Shown: piece after piece, positions 1-9,547 of the stretch
Numbering within the stretch: position 1 is the stretch's first letter
Layout of the letters: each line of letters begins with the position of its first letter
From: Limnohabitans sp. MMS-10A-178
GTDB taxonomy: Bacteria > Pseudomonadota > Gammaproteobacteria > Burkholderiales > Burkholderiaceae_C
Assembly: GCF_003063375.1 (NCBI RefSeq)
Contig: NZ_NERY01000002.1
Span: 496,001-560,000, forward strand
Reading direction: 5' to 3'
DNA length: 64,000 nt
Notes under the pieces: generated by a model
Database searches by the model: none
What the model was told of the DNA's origin: nothing
The model's input: only the letters and a program-made list of their open reading frames with translations
Position numbers and translations under genes: made by a program

Positions 1-1
1 G

Positions 2-940
2 CACAGCGCATTGCTCAGCTTTGAGGAAATCACACGCACTGCGCAGAGCTTCATTGAGCTGGGCGTTGAAAAGATTCGCCTCACGGGTGGCGAACCCTTG
101 CTGCGCAAAAATTTAGAAATATTGATTGGGCAATTAGCCGCCTTGAAAACGCTTGATGGCCATCCACTGGACATTACGCTTACCACCAACGGCTCGTTGC
201 TGGCTCGCAAAGCTCAAGCACTTAAGGATGCCGGTCTGAAACGGGTCACGGTAAGCTTGGACGGTCTAGACGACACCATTTTTAAACGCATGAACGACGT
301 GGACTTCCCAGTCAGTGATGTGCTTGAAGGCATCGAAGCCGCCAAAGCAGCCGGGCTTGGCCCCATCAAAGTCAACATGGTGGTCAAGCGGGGTACCAAC
401 GAACAAGAAATATTGCCCATGGCGCGGTATTTCAAAGGCAAAGGCATTGCACTTCGTTTCATTGAGTACATGGATGTGGGTGCAACCAATGGTTGGCGTA
501 TGAACGAGGTCATGCCCAGTTCCGACATCCTGAAGCTTTTGCAAGCCGAAATGTCACTCATGCCGCTGAAAGCCAGCCAAGCCGGCGAAACAGCCGAACG
601 CTGGGGCTATCTGAATGAACATGGCAAGCACGAAGAAGCCTTGGGTGAAATTGGTTTCATCAGCAGCGTCACCAAGGCCTTTTGCAGCGATTGCAATCGC
701 GCACGCTTAACCACGGAAGGTCAGCTTTATTTGTGTTTGTTTGCCACGCAAGGCTACGACCTCAAACCACTGGTCCGAAGTGCAACAGACCCCAAGGCTT
801 TGACGCAAGCCATTGCGGCCATTTGGGCACAAAGAGATGACAGATACTCCGAATTGCGCGTCTCGGAGCCCATGACGGACAATGACGCAGCACCCAGCAG
901 CACCAAACGCAAAGTCGAGATGAGTTACATCGGTGGCTGA
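2..940 (+). CDS. moaA: GTP 3',8-cyclase MoaA, 5'-truncated by the window edge
   Basis: Radical-SAM enzyme that turns GTP into 3',8-cyclo-GTP in the first step of molybdopterin synthesis. The frame is open to the left edge, so the N-terminal CxxxCxYC iron-sulfur motif is outside the window. What is visible is the SAM-binding GGEPLLR motif, the barrel, and the C-terminal second cluster ligands in [11 protein letters not shown] followed by a third Cys in LYLCLF. The protein ends in the Gly-Gly pair that active MoaA needs. mobA and moeA follow on the same strand. The TTG at position 11 is internal and not a start. Confidence 0.95.
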   Translation, partial: HSALLSFEEITRTAQSFIELGVEKIRLTGGEPLLRKNLEILIGQLAALKTLDGHPLDITLTTNGSLLARKAQALKDAGLKRVTVSLDGLDDTIFKRMNDVDFPVSDVLEGIEAAKAAGLGPIKVNMVVKRGTNEQEILPMARYFKGKGIALRFIEYMDVGATNGWRMNEVMPSSDILKLLQAEMSLMPLKASQAGETAERWGYLNEHGKHEEALGEIGFISSVTKAFCSDCNRARLTTEGQLYLCLFATQGYDLKPLVRSATDPKALTQAIAAIWAQRDDRYSELRVSEPMTDNDAAPSSTKRKVEMSYIGG

Positions 941-971
941 CTGAGTTGCAAGCTAAGAAACACTTTTATTT

Positions 972-1595
972 ATGAACGATCTCAGCATCACAGGTTTGAT
1001 TTTGGCTGGTGGCCGCGGTGCTCGAATGGGCGGCGTCGACAAAGGATTGCAAAACTTCAATGGGACGCCACTCACCCTCCACACCCTCATGCGACTGCAA
1101 ATGCAAGACGCAGTGACTGTGTCTGAGATGATGATTATTGCCAACCGAAATTTGTCGGCCTACGAGTCTTTTGGCGTTCAGGTCTGGCCCGACAGCACCG
1201 ATAACTTTGCCGGACCGCTTGCTGGGTTTTTAACGGGACTGGAGCGTTGCGAAACAGACTTGCTTCTCACCGTTCCCTGCGACAGTCCTTTGTTCCCATT
1301 GAATTTAACGCAACGCTTGCTGGACACTTTAATCGCTGAAGATGCCGAGATCGCAGTGGCCGCTGCCAAAGAGGAAGACGGCAGTGTTAGAGCGCAACCT
1401 GTCTTTTGCTTGATGCGAGTGAGTTTGTTGGAAAGCCTTGTGAAGTTCATGCAATCGGGGGGCCGAAAAATTGATGCGTGGACAGCTCAGCACACAACAG
1501 TGCTGGTGCCCTTTGATACCGACGATGTCGATCCAAGAGCTTTCTTCAATGCCAACACCCTGGATGAATTGCACCGCTTAGAACAATCCAAATGA
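972..1595 (+). CDS. mobA: Molybdenum cofactor guanylyltransferase MobA
   Basis: Transfers GMP from GTP to Mo-molybdopterin, giving the guanine dinucleotide cofactor of DMSO-reductase-type enzymes. At 207 aa it has the normal family length. The nucleotide-binding signature [11 protein letters not shown] followed by DKGLQ lies at about residues 11-26, and the VPCDSPLFP stretch near residue 100 carries the metal-binding Asp. It starts 31 bp after moaA and its stop overlaps the moeA start by four bases (ATGA), so the three genes look like one transcription unit with translational coupling. Confidence 0.94.
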   Translation: MNDLSITGLILAGGRGARMGGVDKGLQNFNGTPLTLHTLMRLQMQDAVTVSEMMIIANRNLSAYESFGVQVWPDSTDNFAGPLAGFLTGLERCETDLLLTVPCDSPLFPLNLTQRLLDTLIAEDAEIAVAAAKEEDGSVRAQPVFCLMRVSLLESLVKFMQSGGRKIDAWTAQHTTVLVPFDTDDVDPRAFFNANTLDELHRLEQSK

Positions 1596-2869
1596 CACAC
1601 TCACCGTCACTGGCTGACATTGCGGCCAAACTAGAAGCCTATGACCCTCAAGCGTTGCCAGTCAGCGAAGTCTTGAAGTTTTTGGATCTATTGCTTGAAC
1701 CTGTTCAAGACTCGGAATCGGTTGATATCTTCGCAGCACTGGGCAGAGTCACATCGCAAGACGTCATCAGCCCAATCAATGTGCCTCCCCATGACAACTC
1801 TGCAATGGACGGATATGCCTTTGACGGCACTGCATTGAACAAGACGCAAGCCTTGTCGCTCAAAGTCGTTGGCACTGCTTTGGCCGGTAAAGCTTGGCAA
1901 GGCGAGGTCCATGAAGGCGAATGCGTGAAGATCATGACGGGCGCCATCATGCCTCAAGGCTTGAACACGGTGGTGCCTCAAGAGCTTTGCAAGATGACTG
2001 CCGAAGATGCCATTGAAATACCAGCGGGTCTGCTTCAAGTTGGCGACAACCGCAGGTTGTGCGGCGAGGACATCATGCAAGGCAAAGCGGCCCTCAGCAA
2101 GGGCGGCTTGATTACGCCAGCGGCTGCCGGACTTCTAGCGAGTCTAGGTGTTCCGACCGTGTCGGTGTTTCGGCGCTTGCGCGTAGCCTACTTTTCTACG
2201 GGCGATGAAATTTTAAGTTTGGGTGAACCTCCCAGAGAAGGTGCTGTCTACGACAGCAATCGATATACCGTGCATGGCATGTTGCAATCATTGGGTTGCG
2301 AGATGGTAGACATGGGTGTGGTCAAAGACGATCCCATCTTGTTGGAACAAGCATTCAATCAAGCTGCAGAAAAAGCCGACGCCATTATTACCAGCGGCGG
2401 TGTGAGCGTGGGCGAAGCCGACTTCACCAAAGCCATGATGAAAAAATTGGGCGATGTGGTGTTTTGGAAAATTGCCATGCGCCCAGGTCGTCCCATGGCG
2501 GTGGGACGCATTCAAAAGGGCAACAGGTCTGCTATTTTGTTTGGCTTGCCTGGCAACCCAGTGGCCGTCATGGTCACATTTCTGGCGTTCGTCAAACCAG
2601 CCTTGCTGAAAATGATGGGCACCAGCGCTGGCCCTTCACCCATGTTGAGAGCTAAAACGCTTGAGGTCTTGAGAAAAAAACCAGGTCGAACCGAATACCA
2701 AAGAGGCATTGTGTCGCGCAATGTCAATGGTGAACTCGAAGTGGTGACCACTGGCAATCAGGGCTCTGGTGTTTTGAGTTCCATGGTGCAGGCCAATGCA
2801 CTGATTGTTTTGTCTCACCAACAAAGCACTGCCCAAGTGGGTGATTGGGTTGACGTTTTGATGTTTTAA
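1592..2869 (+). CDS. moeA: Molybdopterin molybdenumtransferase MoeA
   Basis: Inserts molybdate into adenylylated molybdopterin. The 425-aa protein has the family's landmarks in order: [10 protein letters not shown] near residue 70, the MTGAIMPQG segment near 115, STGDEIL near 205, the MPT-binding [11 protein letters not shown] near 270, RPGRPMAVG near 300 and GLPGNPVAV near 320. It overlaps the mobA stop by four bases. The gene is followed at once by a strong bidirectional terminator, so it ends the operon. Confidence 0.95.
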   Translation: MTHSPSLADIAAKLEAYDPQALPVSEVLKFLDLLLEPVQDSESVDIFAALGRVTSQDVISPINVPPHDNSAMDGYAFDGTALNKTQALSLKVVGTALAGKAWQGEVHEGECVKIMTGAIMPQGLNTVVPQELCKMTAEDAIEIPAGLLQVGDNRRLCGEDIMQGKAALSKGGLITPAAAGLLASLGVPTVSVFRRLRVAYFSTGDEILSLGEPPREGAVYDSNRYTVHGMLQSLGCEMVDMGVVKDDPILLEQAFNQAAEKADAIITSGGVSVGEADFTKAMMKKLGDVVFWKIAMRPGRPMAVGRIQKGNRSAILFGLPGNPVAVMVTFLAFVKPALLKMMGTSAGPSPMLRAKTLEVLRKKPGRTEYQRGIVSRNVNGELEVVTTGNQGSGVLSSMVQANALIVLSHQQSTAQVGDWVDVLMF

Positions 2870-2880
2870 GCAGGACCTCA

Positions 2881-2912
2881 AAAAAAATAGCGCCCTAGGG
2901 AGCTATTTTTTT
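2881..2912. terminator. Bidirectional rho-independent terminator between moeA and the RND gene
   Basis: The A7-TAGC arm, a GC-rich CCCTAGGG core and the GCTA-T7 arm form a hairpin flanked by A and T tracts, so it works on either strand. It lies 11 bp past the moeA stop and just past the end of the convergent RND pump gene. Confidence 0.85.
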
Positions 2913-2923
2913 CTTGTCAAAGG

Positions 2924-5578
2924 TCAATGTGCGTGTGCTGACTCTGGGGGTTCACCTGACACATCATTTTTGTTAGGACCAGGGACCTTTTTGCGTGCAA
3001 ACAAAGAGTACATGGTAGGCACCACAAAGACTGTCAGCAAGGTTCCAAAAGTCATGCCTCCCACAATCACCCAGCCGATTTGAATGCGACTCTCTGCGCC
3101 TGCGCCTGTGGCCAAGGCCAATGGCAATGCACCCAGCACCATGGCGCCGGTGGTCATCAAAATAGGACGCAAACGCTGGCTGGAGGCTTTCACAATGGCG
3201 TCGAAAGTATCCATACCTTGCTCTCGCAATTGATTGGTAAATTCAACAATCAAAATGCCGTGTTTCGTAATCAAGCCAACCAAGGTAATTAAACCAATTT
3301 GCGAGTAAACGTTGAGTGTTCCGCCCGTTAACTTCAATGTGATGAGGGCTCCAAACATCGACAAAGGAACCGACAACATGATCACCAAGGGGTCAATGAA
3401 ACTTTCAAATTGAGCGGCCAGCACCAAAAAGATAAAGAACAAGGCCAGCACAAAAACGATGACCAAAGCACCCTGAGAATTTCTAAATTCTCGCGAGGTG
3501 CCATTGAGCTCAGTGGTATAGCCCGACTTGAGAATGCCCGCAGCAGTTTTGTCTAAAAAGTTCAAGGCTTCACCCAAGGCATAGTCGGGCGCCAAGTTGG
3601 CTGTGATGGTTACTGAGCGACGCTGCCCAAAGTGATTCAATTCGCGCGGCGAAACGCTCTCTCGCACTTTGACCAAAGCACTCAGAGGGATCACGGTGTC
3701 GTTGCGACCGCGAACGTAAATGTTGTCAATGTCTTCAGGCGTATTGCGCCCTGTTGACTGAGTTTGAACAATGACGTCGTATTGTTCGGCATCACGCTTG
3801 TAACGTGTCACATTGCGCCCGCCCAGCATGGTTTCAATGGCTCTGGCCACCACATCCACACTGACACCCAACTCTGTAGCCTTGATTCGATCGATATCGA
3901 TACGCAGTTCGGGTTTGTTCAAACGCAAATCAACATCGGGGGCAATGAAGCCAGGGTTTTTGGCAATCTCGTCCAGCATTTGGCGCGTGACAGCATTCAA
4001 GTTTTGATAGCTGTCAGACGTTTGAATCACAAAATTGACTGGACGCTCCCTGAAGCCTTGCCCCAGCGATGGCGGGGTAATGGGGAACGCATTGACACCT
4101 GGGATGCCGCTGAATTTGCCCTGCATCTCACGCGCAATTTCCGGCGTGGTTCGTTTGCGCTCGTCCCAATCGACCGCGCGGTAAATGACGCTGCCCTGGG
4201 CCACGGTAGGATTGCCCAGATTGGCAAAGATTCTGTCAAATTCAGGGTAAGAGCTGCCAATCCTCTCTAGCATTTTGGCGTATTTGTCGGTGTAATCCAG
4301 GGTTGAACCGTCGGGGGCCGTCACAGTGGCCAAAATAGTGCCACGATCTTCTAAGGGTGACAGTTCTTGCTTCATGGTGGGATACACCAAGGCAATGCCA
4401 ACACCACAAGAGGCCATGACAAGCACCACCAACCAACGCGCTTTTCGAAGGACAAATCGCAAAAGTTTCTCGTACCCATTGGACAAACCATTGAGCATGG
4501 TCTCCATAAAACGATCGAAACGATTTGGATTGGGATTGTGTTTGAGCAACAAAGAACTCATCATGGGCGACAAAGTCAAAGCCACAAAGCCCGATACCAA
4601 CACTGCGCCAGCCAGCGCCAAAGCAAACTCACTGAACAGCTTGCCTGTTCTTCCCGGAGTGAAAGCCAGAGGCGCAAAAACAGCTACCAGCGTAAGCGAC
4701 ATGGCCACAATGGCAAAGCCAATTTCCTTGGCCCCTTTGATGGATGCCGAGAAAGGATCCATGCCTTCTTCAATGTGCCGATAAATGTTTTCTAACATCA
4801 CAATGGCATCGTCCACGACCAAACCGATGGCCAAAACCAGCGCCAACAAAGTCAGAGTGTTGATGGTAAAACCGGCCAATGCCATCATGGCAAAGGTGCC
4901 AATCAAGCTCACAGGAATGGTGATGATCGGGATGATGGAAGCGCGGAAAGTCCGCAAGAAAACAAAGATCACCAGAGCCACCAAAACGACAGCTTCGGCA
5001 ATGGTTTTAAACACGCTCTTGATAGATCTGTCGATAAAAACAGAGTTGTCATTGGCCACATTGATGGTCAAATCGGCCGGCAAATCTTGCTGCAAGCGCG
5101 GCATCATCTCCCTAACACCTTTGGACAATTCCAAGGGGTTGGCCGTAGCTTGGCGGATCACGCCTGCCGAGATGGAAGGTACTCCATTCAAACGTACTCG
5201 ACTTCGATCATCGGCCGTGCCCTCTTCGACTTTGGCAACATCTCGAATTTTGATGGGAAATCCATTCACGTTGCGAATGGTGATGTCGCCAAACTGCCCA
5301 GGCCTGATCAGGTCAGTTTGAGATGTTACGCTGAACTCTCGCAAATTCGATTCAATGCGACCTGCTGGCAATTCCAAATTGCTGCGTCGAATTGCGTCCT
5401 CCACATCCTGAGAAGTGAGCCTGAATGCCGCCATTCGCTCAGCATCTAGCCAGACGCGCATGGCATATTTGCGTTCACCAAAAATTCGGACATCTGCCAC
5501 GCCCGTCACTGTTTGAAGGCGGGGCTTCACCACCCGATTGATCAAATCATTGATTTGCAGCGGCGACAAGGTTTCACT
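2924..5578 (-). pseudogene. RND efflux pump, 3' part downstream of an in-frame amber stop
   Basis: This is the C-terminal 880-odd residues of an HAE1-family RND inner-membrane pump (AcrB/MexF type). It holds the rest of the first porter domain, the TM2-6 bundle with the proton-relay Asp pair in GLVVDDAIVMLEN, the second porter region and TM7-12 ending with a short His-rich tail. A TTG at 5569 could restart translation, but the reading frame continues without shift up to the TAG at 5579-5581. Adding the upstream piece restores about 1,028 residues, the normal full length. A protein beginning here would lack TM1 and half of porter subdomain PN1 and should not work as a pump. Confidence 0.85.
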
Positions 5579-6010
5579 CTAAAATGCCAACCAAATCACA
5601 GGAAAGGCATCAGCCTCCACTTTGGCAATTACAGGCTCTTCGATGGCCTGAGGCAGCCGACCGCGAATTCGCGAAGTTCGATCGCGCACTTCAGCAGCCG
5701 CCGTGTCAGCATCTTTTTCCAAACGAAACTTGACGGTGATTTGGGACTGATCTGCACGGCTGATGGAAGTGATGACATCGACAGCATCAATGCCTGCAAT
5801 GGAATCTTCCAAGGGTTTGGTCACCTGCGACTCTATAACCTCAGCCGAAGCGCCAGGGTATCTGACGCTGACGGTTACGGTAGGTTCATCAATTTTCGGA
5901 TATTCGCGAAGCGAAAGTCGGTTGAAACTGACCGAGCCGATCAGAAGAATCAGCAGGGATAGAACAGTGGCAAAAACGGGCCGCCGTATGGATGTTTCAG
6001 CGAGCTGCAT
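5579..6010 (-). pseudogene. RND efflux pump, 5' part ending at a premature TAG
   Basis: N-terminal 143 residues of the same HAE1-family pump: TM1 (SIRRPVFATVLSLLILLIG) and the start of the periplasmic porter domain with the usual REYPKIDEPTV and YPGASAEVIES motifs. It stops at TAG after PVIWLAF, where intact relatives continue straight into S/T-D/E-x-LS. The next in-frame codons (AGT GAA ACC TTG) continue the family sequence. Its start overlaps the end of the membrane fusion protein gene by 14 bp, which implies one mRNA. It may be a true nonsense mutation, a read-through stop or a sequencing error. Confidence 0.85.
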
Positions 6011-7358
6011 TCATACCTCGCGTGCATGGATTCTCACCTGCGGGTGCTTGGGCCTGAGGGCCTTTGCCTTGTGCGGGTCTAGCACCTCCTTGGGGTCCTG
6101 CATTGGGTGCTGAATTGGGCGCCGCATTGGGCGCACCCCCTGGCCTAGCGCCGGGCGGTCCGCCGGCAGGGCCACCCTGAGCTTTTGAAGTGTCTACCAA
6201 GCGTACGATGCTGCCATCTTTTTGCAAGCGCTGCTGTCCTGCGATAACCACGGAATCACCGATAGACAAACCTTCAAGAATTTCAACTTTGCCTGGCTGG
6301 CGAATTCCAATTTTGACAGTCACTCTTTCTGAGACGAGTTCATCTTTGTTGGCACCAGGCACAATTCGAATGACGGTTGAGCGGCCACCCTGTGGCACGA
6401 TGGCTTCTTCGGGAATGACCAGTGCATCAGCGCGCTCGCCAAATACAGCATTCACTCTGGCAAACATACCAGGGCGCAATTGCATTTGTCGATTGTCAAT
6501 ACAGCCGCGAATTCCCACCGAGCGACCATTGGCATCAATCAAGGGGTCAATGGCTTGGATGATGGCCGTGAATTTGCGGCCTGGTACGGCATCCATGGTC
6601 ACTTGTGCTTTTTGACCAGGCTTGATTTTGTTTTGGAAACGCTCTGGCAAACGGAAATCCAACAAGACCGCTTCAATGTCTTCCACATTGACCATGTCGG
6701 TGCCGTCTTTCAAATAATCACCCACGTTAATTTGTCGCAAACCTGCAGTGCCATCAAAGGGGGCCAACACTTTCAAACGTTGCAAGGTGGCCTGTGCCAA
6801 GGCCAATTTGGCCTGTGCCACCTGAAGTGCCGCATCTGATTCGTCCAGTGAGCGTTTGCTGATGAAATTTTGGGCAACCAGTTCTTGATTGCGAGTGTGG
6901 TTGGCTTGGGCAATGGACAATTCAGCTTTGGCTTGAGCCACTTGTGCAGCTGGCAATTGATCGTCAAATTGGACCAATACCTGCCCTTTTTTCACCTTTT
7001 GACCATCCTTGAACAAGACTTGACTGACACGCCCTCCTACTTCAGGACGCAGCATCACACCTTGAAATGAACGCAAGCTGCCAACAGACTGGGTCTCGTC
7101 AACCAACAGGGCCGATTCAACTTTGGCAACCTCTACGGCCGCCGGCCTTGCTGGACCGCCAGGACCGCCAGGGCCAGGTGCTGAGGTGGCAGGCGCCCCA
7201 GAACCTGCGGCTTGGGTAGGACTGTTTGGAGTATTTCCTGCTTTTGCTAAAAGCTCTACACCTGAAGGTGTAGGTTTATTTTGGAGCCACCAAGCAGCGC
7301 CTGAAGCAGCAACCACACCAATGATCGCAATTGCAAGATAAGGTTTTTTGAATGACAT
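5997..7358 (-). CDS. RND efflux periplasmic adaptor (membrane fusion protein)
   Basis: The 453-aa adaptor links an inner-membrane RND pump to an outer-membrane channel. I place the start at ATG 7358 because a GGAA ribosome-binding site sits six bases upstream and the protein then begins with a membrane anchor (MSFKKPYLAIAIIGVVAAS). A Pro/Gly/Ala linker follows, then the lipoyl and coiled-coil hairpin region, beta-barrel (RPGMFARVNAVFG) and membrane-proximal domain. The last ~55 residues are a low-complexity Gly/Pro/Ala/Asn/Gln tail, unusual for the family. It is the first gene of a two-gene operon with the amber-split pump; no outer-membrane TolC-type gene is nearby. Confidence 0.9.
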   Translation of the reverse strand: MSFKKPYLAIAIIGVVAASGAAWWLQNKPTPSGVELLAKAGNTPNSPTQAAGSGAPATSAPGPGGPGGPARPAAVEVAKVESALLVDETQSVGSLRSFQGVMLRPEVGGRVSQVLFKDGQKVKKGQVLVQFDDQLPAAQVAQAKAELSIAQANHTRNQELVAQNFISKRSLDESDAALQVAQAKLALAQATLQRLKVLAPFDGTAGLRQINVGDYLKDGTDMVNVEDIEAVLLDFRLPERFQNKIKPGQKAQVTMDAVPGRKFTAIIQAIDPLIDANGRSVGIRGCIDNRQMQLRPGMFARVNAVFGERADALVIPEEAIVPQGGRSTVIRIVPGANKDELVSERVTVKIGIRQPGKVEILEGLSIGDSVVIAGQQRLQKDGSIVRLVDTSKAQGGPAGGPPGARPGGAPNAAPNSAPNAGPQGGARPAQGKGPQAQAPAGENPCTRGMNAAR

Positions 7359-7508
7359 CAATGATTCCGAACAGTACCCAAAACAGCTTGGAAATGTAAC
7401 AGTTACTGAGAATCTTATGAAGTGGCAAAACCTCAAGACTTATGACAAAAACTCTTGCCTTACACTAACTTTACAAACTGCAAAAGAAATTTGGTCAATT
7501 GTCAGGAG

Positions 7509-7964
7509 TTAAGCCCTGCCAAGGGCTTGATCTACACCTTTGTTTGCAAGCGCATCGGCCCTCTCATTGCCTGGGTCACCCGCATGTCCTTTAACCCACC
7601 GCCATTCAATTTGATGCCCTGAACTAGCTACCAAATGGTCTAATTTTTGCCAAAGGTCGGCGTTCTTAACGGCTTGTTTCGAGGCAGTTCGCCAACCCTT
7701 GGCTTTCCAGCCATGAATCCACTCCGTGATGCCCTTGCGAACGTACTCACTGTCCAAATACAAAGTGACCTTACAGGGACGCTTCAATGCGAGCAAGGCT
7801 TCAATCACCGCTGTCAACTCCATCCGGTTGTTGGTGGTGTCTAGCTCACCCCCGCATATTTCTCTGACATGCTCAGCAGAACGCAATAAAGCCCCCCACC
7901 CTCCTGGCCCCGGATTGCCCTTACAGGCACCATCGGTGTGAATTTCAACGTGGTTCAATTTCAC
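7509..7964 (-). CDS. rnhA: Ribonuclease HI
   Basis: Cuts the RNA strand of RNA-DNA hybrids. The 151-aa protein has all four catalytic carboxylates: Asp in [14 protein letters not shown] near residue 10, Glu in NNRMELTA, Asp in [11 protein letters not shown] and Asp in GNERADALA near the C-terminus. The start is a GTG that lies 20 bp inside the end of the upstream methyltransferase gene, so the two are probably co-translated. Confidence 0.96.
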   Translation of the reverse strand: MKLNHVEIHTDGACKGNPGPGGWGALLRSAEHVREICGGELDTTNNRMELTAVIEALLALKRPCKVTLYLDSEYVRKGITEWIHGWKAKGWRTASKQAVKNADLWQKLDHLVASSGHQIEWRWVKGHAGDPGNERADALANKGVDQALGRA

Positions 7965-8775
7965 TCTTTCGTTGGGCGACAGAGTCGCCTTGAATTTGAT
8001 TTTGACGACGGGCCAGAGTCACGGCAGCCTTGCCTTGAGGCACACGGTTCTTCCAGGTGGCACCCAATATGCGACCACCTTGGACCTTTTTCACGGCCAC
8101 AATGACATAGGCACCGCCCAAAATAGGCCACCATCGAGCGCCCAATTTGTCCATGAATGACCAACGTTCAAACCATTTGGATTTCTCAAGTGCGGGCCTC
8201 CAACAACCAAACCTGCTAACTTTGACTTCAAAACCCAACAATCGCAGCCAATCCCGCAATCGCCAATAACCAATCAGCTCCTCACAGGGTGGCGCATTTA
8301 AACCTTCAAACCCCCAGCGTTGGTACCACTGGGAACGCTTGTGCCTCCATCCCCAAAGGCTGGCTGGGTTCAAACCCGTCATGATCAAATGTCCCTCGGG
8401 CATCAGGACGCGTTCGGCTTCCCTCAAGCTGGCATGGGCATCCAAGCTCAATTCGAGGCTGTGCGGCATCACCAGCAAGTCCATGCTGTCCGCTTGAAAT
8501 GGCAGCGCAATGCTGTGAGCAGCAAATTGGTAGTTGAGCGTCTCTGGAATGTCCTCAGTTTCTGAAAGAGCAAGCCACTGGTGCGGCATGCGATTGTTCT
8601 TGAGACCATTTAGCTCAGGCATGCCAAACTGAAGCGCGTGATATCCAAAGATATCAGACACCAAATCATCCAATTGGGTCTGCTCCCAGTTCAACAAAAA
8701 AGAACCCGCGGGCGTGCTGAGCCATTGACGCCAGTTTTGCACCACAGAGTTGGTTTCTATAATAGGGGGATTCAT
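7945..8775 (-). CDS. Class I SAM-dependent methyltransferase (Methyltransf_11-like)
   Basis: A 276-aa protein of the type usually found between gloB and rnhA in Burkholderiales. The substrate is unknown. The region around residues 115-145 matches the post-motif-I part of Methyltransf_11 proteins ([26 protein letters not shown]); the classical GxGxG loop is degenerate, so activity is inferred from family only. The start is ATG 8775, whose codon overlaps the divergent gloB start at a shared CATG. An alternative TTG at 8808 is less likely. Its 3' end overlaps rnhA by 20 bp. Confidence 0.8.
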   Translation of the reverse strand: MNPPIIETNSVVQNWRQWLSTPAGSFLLNWEQTQLDDLVSDIFGYHALQFGMPELNGLKNNRMPHQWLALSETEDIPETLNYQFAAHSIALPFQADSMDLLVMPHSLELSLDAHASLREAERVLMPEGHLIMTGLNPASLWGWRHKRSQWYQRWGFEGLNAPPCEELIGYWRLRDWLRLLGFEVKVSRFGCWRPALEKSKWFERWSFMDKLGARWWPILGGAYVIVAVKKVQGGRILGATWKNRVPQGKAAVTLARRQNQIQGDSVAQRKSEIEPR

Positions 8776-9547
8776 GAACCTTTTACCGCTACCAGCATTC
8801 TCCGACAATTACATTTGGCTATTGCAACACCAAGGCATGGCCTTGGTTGTTGATCCAGGTGAATCGACCCCAGTCAACCATTGGTTGAAAGAGAACAATC
8901 ACCGGCTCGACTGCATTTTAGTCACGCACCACCATGGCGACCACACCGGCGGCGTGAGCGACCTACAACGCGAATGGAGTGCCAAGGTTTATGGCCCCGC
9001 CAAGGAAAAACTTGGATTTGAATATCAGGCCATGGCACAAGGCAGCTCTTTGAGCTGGCACGGCCTGAACTTTCGCACAATCGATGTTCCCGGGCACACG
9101 GCTGGGCACATAGCCTATTATGCTGAGCCCGACAATCAAGCCCCCTTGCTTTTTTGTGGCGACACCCTCTTCTCAGGTGGTTGCGGCCGCTTGTTTGAGG
9201 GCACAGCAGAACAAATGTTGCAATCGATGGACAAGCTGGCTGCGCTACCCAGCAAAACACGGGTCTGCTGTGCACATGAATACACTTTGAGCAATTTGAA
9301 ATTTGCCAATGCTGTAGAGCCTGACAACCTTGTTTTAAAAGACTACATCAGCAAGTGCCAACAACTCAGGGCTCAAAACTTACCTACATTGCCTGCCGAG
9401 CTAGGCAATGAATTGCAAATCAACCCTTTTCTGCGAACGCGTAAGCCATCGGTGATCAATGCCGTGAAAAAAATGGCCCCGCCAGGCACTGACAAAGAAG
9501 CTGAAATTTTTGCACAATTGCGAATCTGGAAAAACGAGTACAAATGA
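8774..9547 (+). CDS. gloB: Hydroxyacylglutathione hydrolase (glyoxalase II)
   Basis: Hydrolyses S-lactoylglutathione to lactate and glutathione in methylglyoxal detoxification. The 257-aa metallo-beta-lactamase-fold protein has the dinuclear metal motif THHHGDH at residues 51-57, followed by GHTAGH, the bridging Asp in CGDTLFSGGCGRLFEG and the last His in CCAHEYT. The C-terminal NPFLRTRKPSV is the glutathione-binding signature. ATG 8774 follows AGGGGG by four bases and is preferred over upstream codons. The mltD start overlaps its stop (ATGA). Confidence 0.95.
   Translation: MNLLPLPAFSDNYIWLLQHQGMALVVDPGESTPVNHWLKENNHRLDCILVTHHHGDHTGGVSDLQREWSAKVYGPAKEKLGFEYQAMAQGSSLSWHGLNFRTIDVPGHTAGHIAYYAEPDNQAPLLFCGDTLFSGGCGRLFEGTAEQMLQSMDKLAALPSKTRVCCAHEYTLSNLKFANAVEPDNLVLKDYISKCQQLRAQNLPTLPAELGNELQINPFLRTRKPSVINAVKKMAPPGTDKEAEIFAQLRIWKNEYK

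Noticed and set aside
3764..4270. 168-aa plus-strand frame within the RND pump
   Set aside because: Antisense to conserved porter-domain sequence; no ribosome-binding site or family resemblance.
5579..5581. Possible recoded amino acid at the RND stop
   Set aside because: The codon is TAG, not TGA, so selenocysteine does not apply, and no pyrrolysine-type context is expected in this group.
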